The notes: generated by a model from the letters alone, not told the origin. Positions 1 to 6,196 are shown, counted from the first letter of the stretch. The stretch: 6,731 nucleotides of DNA from Candidatus Atribacteria bacterium (GCA_027028665.1 JALVIU010000403.1:1-6731); one strand, 5' to 3'. Numbers and translations are program-made.

Positions 1-2
1 AG

Positions 3-1187
3 GTGAAATTAACAAAGTTAAAAGGTGAACGAGAAAAGCTTTTGGAATTTCTTTCTGATAAAAAGAGACGACAGGATAGAAATAAAGAGATCCTTTCTGA
101 TTTTAAAAGGTATATTTTTGAAAAGACAGGGATAGATATATCGGGATTTACATTAGAAAAGGTGGAAGAACTTTTTGCAAAAGAAAAAAGACAGCTTGAA
201 AATGATATAAAAAACCTAAGGCACCTACAGGAAAGTATAGCTACATCTAAAGAGAAAATCTTGATCCTTAAAAGGGATTTAGAGGAGAAGAGGAAGGAAT
301 TGTCCTCTATAAATGAAGAACTCACCTCTGAAGAGGAACTATTTTTAAAAGAATTGAAGAAGAAAGGGTATGAGACATTTGAAGAGGTAAGGGCATTTTC
401 CCTTAAAGAAGAAGAGATAGATAGGCTTGAAAAAGAAAGGGAACAATACAATAGCCGCCTTGTTGTATTGATAGAAAAACAGAGAGATCTATCTCTTTTT
501 TTAAAGAATGAAAAAGATATTGAGAAGAGACTTATAGAGGCAGAGGAGGGTATAAAGTTTTTAAAGGAAGAGATAAAAGAGATCAACATCTCGATAATTA
601 CCCTAAAGGAAAATTTAAAAAAAATGAGAGAAGGTATAGAGAAAAAGAAGAAGATAGAGAAAGAAATGAGTATACTTGATAAAAGATTGGGGATTTACCA
701 CACGATCCTCCAGGACCTCCAGAGTGATAGGCTTCCAGATTATGTACTGGCAACTGTAATGGATACACTTACAGAGAGGGCAAGTGAGAGTCTTAACCTT
801 CTTTCTGATGGGAGATATACCCTTCAGCTTGATGAAAACGATGATATTGTGGTGGTAGATGTTTGGAATGGGGGAGAGGTAAGGCCTGTGGGTACCCTCT
901 CAGGAGGGGAGGTTTTTGCCGCATCCCTGGTGCTTGCTATATCTTTAAGAGATCTGGTTCAGGGCAAAGGAATACTTGATACATTTTTTATTGATGAAGG
1001 ATTTGGTGCACTGGATAAGGAAACAAGAGAAAAGGTAGTAGATGTACTTGGGTCTCTAAGTGAAACAGGTAAACTTGTGGGGATTATTACCCATGTAGAG
1101 GAGCTTGCCATGAATTTCCCTATAGGCTTTAGGATTCATAAATCTCCTCAGGGTTCAGAAATAGAGGTGATAAACCCTGTAAGGTAA
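3..1187 (+). CDS. sbcC: SbcC, exonuclease subunit ATPase (C-terminal part, 5' end outside window)
   Basis: This is the C-terminal part of the SMC/Rad50-like ATPase that works with the SbcD nuclease to open hairpins and process DNA ends in the cytoplasm. Residues 1 to about 225 of the visible part are a charged Lys/Glu-rich coiled coil. The C-terminal ATPase lobe follows, with the ABC signature LSGGE at 299-303, a hydrophobic Walker B ending in D331-E332, the D-loop GALD at 335-338 and the switch histidine H364. Full SbcC is roughly 850-1100 residues. The N-terminal Walker A and the CxxC zinc hook are absent here and should lie upstream. No cysteine occurs in the visible part. The GTG at position 3 is merely the first in-frame codon in the window, not a credible start. 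A RecF/Rad50-like relative is possible, but the LSGG to FIDEGFG spacing fits SbcC well. Confidence 0.88.
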   Translation: MKLTKLKGEREKLLEFLSDKKRRQDRNKEILSDFKRYIFEKTGIDISGFTLEKVEELFAKEKRQLENDIKNLRHLQESIATSKEKILILKRDLEEKRKELSSINEELTSEEELFLKELKKKGYETFEEVRAFSLKEEEIDRLEKEREQYNSRLVVLIEKQRDLSLFLKNEKDIEKRLIEAEEGIKFLKEEIKEINISIITLKENLKKMREGIEKKKKIEKEMSILDKRLGIYHTILQDLQSDRLPDYVLATVMDTLTERASESLNLLSDGRYTLQLDENDDIVVVDVWNGGEVRPVGTLSGGEVFAASLVLAISLRDLVQGKGILDTFFIDEGFGALDKETREKVVDVLGSLSETGKLVGIITHVEELAMNFPIGFRIHKSPQGSEIEVINPVR

Positions 1188-1297
1188 TATTTGTAGAGTA
1201 CATTTTTAATTTTAAACTTTTTATAAATTTTTTATCTTAACTGAAAATTAGGACGATTATTGTATAGATAGTATGAAGAATCTACTGCTGGTAGTGG

Positions 1298-1325
1298 TTG
1301 AAAAAATAAAAAAGTATGGTATAAT
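1298..1325 (+). promoter_or_regulatory. Sigma-70-type promoter with extended -10, upstream of yjfB-like gene
   Basis: The -35 element TTGAAA (1298-1303) is separated by 16 bp from a perfect TATAAT -10 (1320-1325). The -10 is preceded by TGG, giving an extended -10 motif. Transcription would start near 1332, only a few bases before the ribosome binding site at 1334-1342, so the leader is very short. The rest of the 162-bp gap after sbcC (1188-1297) is very AT-rich. It shows no GC-rich hairpin with a T-run, so no sbcC terminator can be called. The AT-rich tract could act as an UP element, but this is inference. Confidence 0.8.
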
Positions 1326-1349
1326 AAAAAATGAAAGGGGGAATGCCAC

Positions 1350-1544
1350 ATGAATGGAGTGGGAAATGTTACCCTCAATGCCAGATCTATCGAGATGATG
1401 AATAATTTATTGAAAAACGTAACAGATAAGAACATGGATTTTATGAATAAGATGGTGAAATATGACACAGAGCAAAAGGTCCAGGCTGTTCAAAATTCTT
1501 TAAAGGAGTTTGGCATAGGTACTATTTTAGATATGTATGGTTAG
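1350..1544 (+). CDS. Small YjfB-like putative motility protein, 64 aa
   Basis: This is a 64-residue protein with no signal peptide or membrane segment. It is rich in methionine (7 of 64) and asparagine, and residues 10-53 are likely helical. It ends with a Gly-rich LD motif (GIGTILDMYG). The size, helical middle and C-terminal G-x-LD tail resemble the small YjfB family annotated as putative motility proteins, whose biochemical role is unknown. The resemblance is from memory and weak, so I give no symbol. The coding call is firmer: ATG at 1350 lies 7 nt after the Shine-Dalgarno AAAGGGGGA (1334-1342), behind a near-consensus promoter. An ATG at 1343 is out of frame. The stop codon lies only 29 bp before the cobalamin riboswitch with no terminator between, so transcripts may continue into the btu unit. 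Confidence 0.72.
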   Translation: MNGVGNVTLNARSIEMMNNLLKNVTDKNMDFMNKMVKYDTEQKVQAVQNSLKEFGIGTILDMYG

Positions 1545-1573
1545 GTAGATTTGGTATTTAAACAATTGAATAT

Positions 1574-1710
1574 CTTTTGAGGTGTAAGGGAAATCGGTGA
1601 AAATCCGATGCGGCCCCGCCACTGTAACCTGAGTTGAAGCTCTTCAAAACCACTGGGGAAACCTGGGAAGGGAAGAGTGGATCAGGAAGCCAGGAGACCT
1701 ACCTCAAGAG
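1574..1710 (+). promoter_or_regulatory. Cobalamin riboswitch aptamer
   Basis: The conserved core elements are visible in order: GGTGAAAATCC (1596-1606), CCCGCCACTGTA (1615-1626) and a B12 box AGCCAGGAGACCTACC (1688-1703), which differs at one position from the usual AGYCAGGAGACCTGCC. The closing P1 helix pairs 1574-1583 (CTTTTGAGGT) with 1701-1710 (ACCTCAAGAG), 10 bp with one G-U pair. A peripheral helix can pair CCACT (1650-1654) with AGTGG (1676-1680). Such RNAs bind adenosyl- or other cobalamins and normally repress downstream B12 transport or synthesis genes. The next gene here starts a B12 importer, which fits. The preferred cobalamin form cannot be told from sequence. I find no convincing dedicated promoter in 1545-1573. 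Confidence 0.95.
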
Positions 1711-1717
1711 GGATGTA

Positions 1718-1746
1718 TTACTTCCTTCGCGGGTTTAAGGAAGTAA
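1718..1746 (+). promoter_or_regulatory. P13-type kissing hairpin of the cobalamin riboswitch
   Basis: A hairpin pairs 1718-1727 (TTACTTCCTT) with 1737-1746 (AAGGAAGTAA), a perfect 10-bp stem with a 9-nt loop at 1728-1736. The loop holds GCGGG (1729-1733), the exact reverse complement of CCCGC (1615-1619) in the conserved L5 region of the aptamer. Cobalamin riboswitches are known to use an L5-L13 kissing contact to couple ligand binding to the expression platform, so this is most likely that hairpin. It is followed by A residues rather than T, so it is not itself a terminator. Confidence 0.75.
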
Positions 1747-1774
1747 AAAAGGAGCCTGCGAGGCTCCTTTTTTT
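1745..1774 (+). terminator. Intrinsic terminator of the riboswitch expression platform
   Basis: GGAGCCT (1751-1757) pairs perfectly with AGGCTCC (1761-1767) around a GCG loop. An A-run at 1745-1750 extends the pairing into the 7-T tract at 1768-1774. This is a textbook intrinsic terminator placed between the aptamer and btuF, leaving 29 bp to the btuF start. That position points to transcriptional attenuation: cobalamin binding would favour the terminator and stop btuFCD expression. Confidence 0.9.
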
Positions 1775-1803
1775 GCTTTAATATAAAAAAATAGGAGGTT
1801 TAT

Positions 1804-2703
1804 ATGAAGAAATTCAGGTTAGGTTCTTTAATTTTAATTTTATTTTTACTCACTTTTTCTTCTTTTGCCTTTTCTTATCCTATAACAGTTACAGATTCTA
1901 CAGGTACATCAATTACATTTGACAAAGAGCCCCAGAGAATAGTCTCCTGTGCCCCTTCAAATACAGAGATAATATTTGCTCTGGGCAAAGGAGATAAGCT
2001 GGTAGGTGTAACAAATTATGCAGATTATCCAGAAGAGGCGAAAAAAATAGAGAAGATAGGAAAAATGACACCTCTTAATGCGGAAAAAATTCTTTCATTG
2101 AAACCAGATATTGTATTCTGTTACGGAGGTTTCCAGCTTAAAGAAGCTTTAAAGCTTAGAGAGCTGGGATTAAAGGTTGTTATTTTTGAGCCAAAAACCG
2201 TAGAAGAAACCTTAAAAACTATATCGATAATGGGTGATATACTGAATGCAAGAGCCAGAGCAGAAGAGATATTAAGTGATTTCAAAAGGAGGCTTGATGT
2301 TATATCTTCAAAAGTAAAAAGTATTCCTATTGATAAGAGGCCAAAGGTATTTATAGGTAGTATGTATGAACCCATATATTCTCCAGGTAAAGGCACCTTT
2401 TTGGATGAACTTATAAAAATTGCAGGGGGAAGAAATATAGTAACTACTACAGGGTGGTCTAAAATAAGTCCTGAATTTGTAGTAAAAGCAAACCCCGATG
2501 TAGTAATTATACCTATAGGGGTTATGAGTATGACAAATTTGGACGAAGCAAAGAAAAAACTTTCTCAAAAAGAGGTGTACAAAAATTTAAAAGCCACAAA
2601 AGAAGGAAGGATCTATTTTATAGATGAAAATCTTGTTTTTAGACCCGGGCCAAGACTTATAGAAGGGATAGAGAAATTATATTATTTTTTCTATGAAAAA
2701 TAG
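1804..2703 (+). CDS. btuF: BtuF, periplasmic cobalamin-binding protein of ABC importer
   Basis: This 299-residue protein belongs to the helical-backbone periplasmic binding protein family (PF01497 type) that delivers vitamin B12 or iron chelates to a BtuC-type permease. Residues 1 to about 24 form a signal peptide (MKKFR, then a hydrophobic core), with likely cleavage after AFS or SFA. There is no lipobox cysteine, so the mature protein should be soluble in a periplasm. Family features include RIVSCAPSNTEI at 45-56, the VGVTNYADYP stretch at 67-76, KPDIVF at 100-105 and the SPGKGTFLDELIKIAGG segment at 193-209. ATG at 1804 is set by an AGGAGGT ribosome site at 1793-1799. The substrate is inferred from the riboswitch upstream; by sequence alone a haem or siderophore binder could not be excluded. 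The 3' end overlaps btuC by 11 nt. Confidence 0.9.
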   Translation: MKKFRLGSLILILFLLTFSSFAFSYPITVTDSTGTSITFDKEPQRIVSCAPSNTEIIFALGKGDKLVGVTNYADYPEEAKKIEKIGKMTPLNAEKILSLKPDIVFCYGGFQLKEALKLRELGLKVVIFEPKTVEETLKTISIMGDILNARARAEEILSDFKRRLDVISSKVKSIPIDKRPKVFIGSMYEPIYSPGKGTFLDELIKIAGGRNIVTTTGWSKISPEFVVKANPDVVIIPIGVMSMTNLDEAKKKLSQKEVYKNLKATKEGRIYFIDENLVFRPGPRLIEGIEKLYYFFYEK

Positions 2704-3694
2704 TATATTCAATAAAATAATCTTAATAACTCTTATATTAATTTTTTTTACTTTATTTTCTGTGACAATAGGAAGTGTTAAAATTCCACTTAAAGATGTT
2801 ATATCTATATTGAGCGGCAAGAGTGTAGATGATAGTTTAAAGGTCATAGTTCTCAGGCTTAGAATGCCGAGGATTGTAATGGCTATAATTGCTGGAGGGA
2901 CACTTTCTGTAATAGGTGCCTCCCTCCAGGCTCTTTTTAGGAACCCTCTTGCAGACCCGTATATAATAGGGATCTCCTCAGGCGCTGCACTTGGTGCTAC
3001 TTCTACTTTTTTTCTTGAAAGAATAACAGGAAAATTTTTTGTTTTTTATTTGCCTTTTTTTTCTTTTTTTGGCGCACTTCTTACAATGTTTTTAGTTTAT
3101 AGGATTTCTCTTGTTGGGGTAAAGGTAATAATAGAAAATTTGCTTCTTTCAGGTATTATAGTAGGTTTTATAGCAAGTGCTCTTATCACTCTTATTATAG
3201 CTTTTGCGGGGAGAGAAGTGCATGATATTTTATTCTGGCTTATGGGAGATTTATCACATACTACGTGGCAGCAAATTTTTATTATAATTGGGCCTATAGT
3301 CTTTGGAGTAACTTATATATTAAGACTTTCTCAGGATTTAAATGCCATGTCTTTAGGAGAAGAGGTAGCTTATAATCTTGGAATAAATCCAGAAAGACTT
3401 AAAAGGTCCGTGTTTTTTATATCTTCCTTTCTTATAGGTGCTATTGTTTCATTCTCGGGCATAATAGGATTTGTAGGGCTTATAATTCCTCATATTATAA
3501 GACTTATGGTAGGATCTGATCATAAGGTAGTTTTGCCTGCATCTATACTCATGGGAAGCACTTTTTTGCTTTTATGCGATGATATTGCAAGAACAGTAAT
3601 TGCACCGAGAGAACTTCCGATAGGAGTAATTACTTCTCTTATAGGTGCTCCAGTATTTATATATTTATTGAAGAGAGTTGGATACAATGAATAA
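2693..3694 (+). CDS. btuC: BtuC, cobalamin ABC transporter permease (FecCD family)
   Basis: This 333-residue inner-membrane permease has many hydrophobic helices (about ten expected, first helix at 8-27) and would form the B12 channel as a dimer. Family hallmarks are visible: LRLRMPR (54-60), the QALFRNPLADPYIIGISSGA segment (79-98), FWLMGDL (181-187), the cytoplasmic LGEEVAYNLGI loop (221-231) that should contact the ATPase, GFVGLIIPHIIR (259-270) and the ELPIGVITSLIGAP end (307-320). Length is typical for BtuC/FecCD. ATG at 2693 lies inside the btuF 3' end (11-nt overlap). No good Shine-Dalgarno sits in front of it, and an in-frame stop lies at 2669, so translation is probably coupled to btuF. 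The specificity for cobalamin comes from context; the family also includes iron-siderophore permeases. Confidence 0.9.
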   Translation: MKNSIFNKIILITLILIFFTLFSVTIGSVKIPLKDVISILSGKSVDDSLKVIVLRLRMPRIVMAIIAGGTLSVIGASLQALFRNPLADPYIIGISSGAALGATSTFFLERITGKFFVFYLPFFSFFGALLTMFLVYRISLVGVKVIIENLLLSGIIVGFIASALITLIIAFAGREVHDILFWLMGDLSHTTWQQIFIIIGPIVFGVTYILRLSQDLNAMSLGEEVAYNLGINPERLKRSVFFISSFLIGAIVSFSGIIGFVGLIIPHIIRLMVGSDHKVVLPASILMGSTFLLLCDDIARTVIAPRELPIGVITSLIGAPVFIYLLKRVGYNE

Positions 3695-4457
3695 AATAAT
3701 AAAAGTAAAAAATGTAACATTTTTTTATAATAGTGGATTTTCTATACAAAAGGTAACTTTCTCTGTTAGTAAAGGAGAATTTTTAGGTATAATAGGTCCT
3801 AATGGTTCTGGAAAAACCACTTTATTAAAACTTATTACAGGATTTTTACCTCAAAAAAAAGGAGATATTTTTTTAAAAAATAAGAAATTAAGTAAGTGGA
3901 GCTTTCAGGAGAGGGCTAAAATCATAACTGTTGTTCCTCAGGATATCTATACTTTTTTTAATTTTAGAGTTAGGGAAATTGTTTCTCTTGGCAGGTTACC
4001 CTATAGAAGTGAAAAAAACCCAGTAAAAGATGAAAAAATTATTAGAGAAGCTATGGAAAAGACAGATGTGTTAAGATTTGAAAATAGAAGATTTTTTTCA
4101 TTAAGTGGAGGAGAAAGACAGAGAGTTCTAATAGCAAAATCTTTTGCTCAAGAGACAGAGATACTTCTCCTTGATGAATTCACAAGTCATCTTGATATAT
4201 ATCACCAAAAGGGAATTATAGATATTCTTGAGAAAGAAAGAAAGAGAAAAGAGCTTACAATAATTGCTACTTTTCACGATATAAATCTTGCAAGCATTCT
4301 CTCTGATAATCTAATTATATTTAAAAATGGTCATATATTATCAAGTGGACACCCCAAGGATATTATTAATAATTCCAATATTAAAGAAGCTTATTTTATA
4401 GATCCTGTGATAAGTTTTCATCCAAAATATGGTGTACCTCAGATTTTTTATCCGTAA
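3687..4457 (+). CDS. btuD: BtuD, cobalamin ABC transporter ATP-binding protein
   Basis: This is the 256-residue cytoplasmic ATPase that powers BtuC. All nucleotide-binding motifs are intact: Walker A GPNGSGKT (37-44), Q-loop Q85, signature LSGGERQ (139-145), Walker B ILLLDE (159-164), D-loop SHLD (167-170) and switch histidine H197. Walker B is followed by FT rather than the commoner PT. I chose ATG at 3687, which overlaps the btuC stop by 8 nt and leads straight into the usual MNKIIKVKNVTF beginning. A TTG at 3678 would add three residues but is less likely. A weak GAGAG lies about 9 nt upstream, so coupling to btuC is likely. The stop codon is 2 bp from that of mgsA on the other strand. No outer-membrane BtuB receptor is seen in the window. 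Confidence 0.9.
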   Translation: MNKIIKVKNVTFFYNSGFSIQKVTFSVSKGEFLGIIGPNGSGKTTLLKLITGFLPQKKGDIFLKNKKLSKWSFQERAKIITVVPQDIYTFFNFRVREIVSLGRLPYRSEKNPVKDEKIIREAMEKTDVLRFENRRFFSLSGGERQRVLIAKSFAQETEILLLDEFTSHLDIYHQKGIIDILEKERKRKELTIIATFHDINLASILSDNLIIFKNGHILSSGHPKDIINNSNIKEAYFIDPVISFHPKYGVPQIFYP

Positions 4458-4459
4458 TT

Positions 4460-4939
4460 TTATTTTACTACTCTAAATTTTTCTATAAACTTCTTTCTCC
4501 TTGCCTCATAATCTATAAGTCTTCTTTCATATTCTTCATGCATTAGATGAGATGAAATAAGAAAATCCGCTGTTGCTCTATTGCATGCAAAGGGTATATT
4601 CCAGACTGTAGCTAACCTTATAAGTGCTTTTACGTCAGGATCGTGAGGCATAGGCTCTAAGGGATCGCAGAAAAAAATAAGAAAATCTATTTTCCCTTCC
4701 GCAATCATTGCGCCTACTTGTTGGTCTCCTCCAAGAGGTCCACTTTTTAATCTTGTTATATTGAGACCTAACTCTTTGGATAATAATTGTCCAGTTGTTC
4801 CTGTTGCATACAAGTTATGCATAGAAAGTGTTCCTTTATTAAATCTTGCCCACTCAAGTAGATCTTCTTTTCTATTATCATGTGCAATTAATGCTATATT
4901 CTTTACCCTTTTCATTTTAATAATTCTATGTGAATCCAT
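4460..4939 (-). CDS. mgsA: Methylglyoxal synthase
   Basis: This cytoplasmic enzyme converts dihydroxyacetone phosphate to methylglyoxal and phosphate, a bypass of lower glycolysis usually restrained by phosphate. At 159 residues it is close to the 152 of the E. coli enzyme. Motifs run in family order: [15 protein letters not shown] (16-30), the phosphate-binding ATGTTG (45-50), [17 protein letters not shown] (66-82), [15 protein letters not shown] (92-106) and the [16 protein letters not shown] end (115-130). By alignment from memory, D72, H99 and D102 match E. coli D71 (the catalytic base), H98 and D101. The ATG at 4939 is 7 nt from a strong AAAGGGAGGT ribosome site (4947-4956). The TAA stop of the preceding gene lies within that site, only 15 bp upstream, so the two are probably cotranscribed. 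I found no convincing promoter of its own. Confidence 0.95.
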   Translation of the reverse strand: MDSHRIIKMKRVKNIALIAHDNRKEDLLEWARFNKGTLSMHNLYATGTTGQLLSKELGLNITRLKSGPLGGDQQVGAMIAEGKIDFLIFFCDPLEPMPHDPDVKALIRLATVWNIPFACNRATADFLISSHLMHEEYERRLIDYEARRKKFIEKFRVVK

Positions 4940-4954
4940 TTTTACTACCTCCCT

Positions 4955-6106
4955 TTAAAGATTATTTTTATAGGATAGTTTGAAGTCTCCTATTAGACCT
5001 TTTTCTCCATTATTTTTTTGATATGTAGAGACTGAAGTAAGGAGAGAGCTTTTGTATGTGAGCTTAAGTTTTAGATAATTGAGGTTTATAGAGCTTATCC
5101 CAGCTTTATATAAGGGGGTAAGTTCTCCCTTTTCTGAGATCCCGTTTCTATTTAGATCTCTGAAGAGGAGAAGTCTTTTAAACATAGGATCTTTAAGGTT
5201 TAGTATTCCATTTTTATCCCAATCTAATTTGGCAAGCTCCAAAAATCCATTAAAGGCCCCATTTTGGTCCCCAAAGAGTTCTTTTCCATTGTCTATTTTA
5301 CCATTTAGATTTCGATCAAGTGCCAGGAATGCATCATCACCTGTAATCCAGCTTGTAAGTTCCTTTTTGCCATCCCCATTTATGTCAAACATTACGCCAT
5401 CTTTTGTATTGACAAGATCAAATCCATCTCCATCCAGATCTATGATAAGTGGATCTGCTTGTTGTTGCATGTGTGTTACCTTTATATCTATTGCCATCTT
5501 GAGTTTTATACTTTTCATAGTTTTAGAGATTGACATATTTTCTTTGGATTTATTTATTATCCTTTCCTTCTGTACAATTTCTAACTTAAGGCCAATCTTT
5601 ATGTGGGTCCTTTCTGCTATGGCCTGTAGGTCTCTCTGGTTTGCAGACTGAATTTTATTTGCGATTCTTTTTATCTGGTTTTCGATGTGTGACATTGCAT
5701 TTTTGTGCATATTTTTGAGTTTTAAGGCGTGATCCATCTTCTTTGCAAGTTTCTCTGCGGCTTCTGGATTGTTCTCTTCCAAAAATTCCATAAGTATAAG
5801 ATATTTTTTGGCAACTTCTGGATCGTCTTTGTAAAGTTCATTAATTTGATCTGCTACCTTTTTTGCAAGCTCCGGATCTGAGGATGTCCATTTTAGTGTT
5901 TTTAGAGAATTGTATCTTGTATCTCTTATTTGGGTGCGCGAAAGACTTAGCATGGAGTAATCAATACTTAGATTTAAATTATATTTACTCAGCTTTTTGT
6001 AGCTTGTTTGATCCCTCTTTTGAATAAGCTCTTTTCGAACATTTAAACTCTCAGAGGCAGATAGGTGAAAAGAGGAAAAATTTAAACTCTCTCGTGCAAT
6101 CTCCAT
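4955..6106 (-). CDS. Uncharacterised protein with C-terminal EF-hand-like calcium-binding loops
   Basis: This is a 383-residue protein with no signal peptide or membrane helix. Residues 1-60 are serine-rich and probably flexible, and 75-215 are charged and helical. Residues 218-341 carry five DxDxDG-type calcium loops: D223-L-D-G-D, D241-I-N-G-D, D264-R-N-L-N (then IDNGKELFGD), D295-W-D-K-N and D317-L-N-R-N (E328 at position 12). The C-terminal block resembles the calcium-binding segment PLxLDLDGDG...ELFGD known from large secreted RTX-type and adhesin proteins and from many uncharacterised proteins of this size. It has no RTX nonapeptide repeats. Start ATG at 6106 is fixed by AAGGAGG (6114-6120). 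A sigma-28 type promoter and a hairpin lie upstream, and mgsA follows at 15 bp. Export by a signal-independent route (flagellar or type I) is conceivable but not shown. Function unknown. Confidence 0.88.
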   Translation of the reverse strand: MEIARESLNFSSFHLSASESLNVRKELIQKRDQTSYKKLSKYNLNLSIDYSMLSLSRTQIRDTRYNSLKTLKWTSSDPELAKKVADQINELYKDDPEVAKKYLILMEFLEENNPEAAEKLAKKMDHALKLKNMHKNAMSHIENQIKRIANKIQSANQRDLQAIAERTHIKIGLKLEIVQKERIINKSKENMSISKTMKSIKLKMAIDIKVTHMQQQADPLIIDLDGDGFDLVNTKDGVMFDINGDGKKELTSWITGDDAFLALDRNLNGKIDNGKELFGDQNGAFNGFLELAKLDWDKNGILNLKDPMFKRLLLFRDLNRNGISEKGELTPLYKAGISSINLNYLKLKLTYKSSLLTSVSTYQKNNGEKGLIGDFKLSYKNNL

Positions 6107-6131
6107 TTTTATCCCTCCTTGGAAATAATTT

Positions 6132-6151
6132 TACTACCATCCATGGTAGTA
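6132..6151. repeat. Inverted repeat / 5'-UTR hairpin upstream of the calcium-binding protein gene
   Basis: TACTACCAT (6132-6140) and ATGGTAGTA (6143-6151) form a perfect 9-bp inverted repeat with two central bases, or a 7-bp stem with a 6-nt loop in RNA. A second small palindrome, TAGTACTA (6147-6154), overlaps its edge. In the minus-strand transcript the hairpin would fall within a few bases of the predicted start site and before the ribosome site. It could stabilise the mRNA 5' end or be a regulator's operator. No T-run follows on either strand, so it is a poor terminator for the TRAP gene. Confidence 0.6.
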
Positions 6152-6159
6152 CTACTAAT

Positions 6160-6186
6160 ATATCGGTTTTTTTCTTTATAATTTTA
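6160..6186 (-). promoter_or_regulatory. Sigma-28 (FliA/SigD) type promoter for the calcium-binding protein gene
   Basis: Read on the minus strand, TAAA (6186-6183) is followed after exactly 15 nt by ACCGATAT (6167-6160). The flagellar sigma-28 consensus is TAAA-N15-GCCGATAA, so the -35 core is 4/4, the spacing exact and the -10 6/8 with CCGATA intact. Transcription would start near 6153, giving a leader of about 47 nt. An alternative reading with TATATT as a sigma-70 -10 lacks any -35 match at 16-18 bp. The -35 lies only 10 bp past the TRAP permease stop codon. Confidence 0.6.
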
Positions 6187-6196
6187 TTGGAAAAAT

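Noticed and set aside
1252-1259. GACGATTA upstream of yjfB as a sigma-28 -10 element
   Set aside because: No TAAA occurs at the required spacing (1233-1236 reads TATC), while a near-perfect sigma-70 promoter lies just downstream.
1232-1468. 78-codon minus-strand open frame over the yjfB-like gene
   Set aside because: Its translation is Phe-rich and shadow-like, it has no ribosome site, and the plus strand has a promoter, ribosome site and plausible protein.
2121-2568. Two minus-strand open frames inside btuF
   Set aside because: They overlap a strongly conserved gene and show no start signals or recognisable motifs.
3678-3686. TTG at 3678 as the btuD start
   Set aside because: The ATG at 3687 gives the normal N-terminus and a typical short overlap with btuC; the extra three residues have no family support.
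3520-3720. Minus-strand open frame across the btuC/btuD junction
   Set aside because: It is a shadow of the conserved btuC C-terminus with no start signal.
4761-4958. Plus-strand 65-codon open frame over mgsA
   Set aside because: It is antisense to the conserved methylglyoxal synthase core with no ribosome site.
5079-5651. 190-codon open frame on the plus strand, antisense to the calcium-binding protein gene
   Set aside because: It has no ribosome site, its translation is a low-complexity Ser/Phe/Leu/Ile mixture, and the opposite strand carries clear conserved calcium loops and a strong start.
6132-6151. Inverted repeat as an intrinsic terminator for the TRAP permease gene
   Set aside because: No T-run follows the stem in the minus-strand direction, and the stem is GC-poor.
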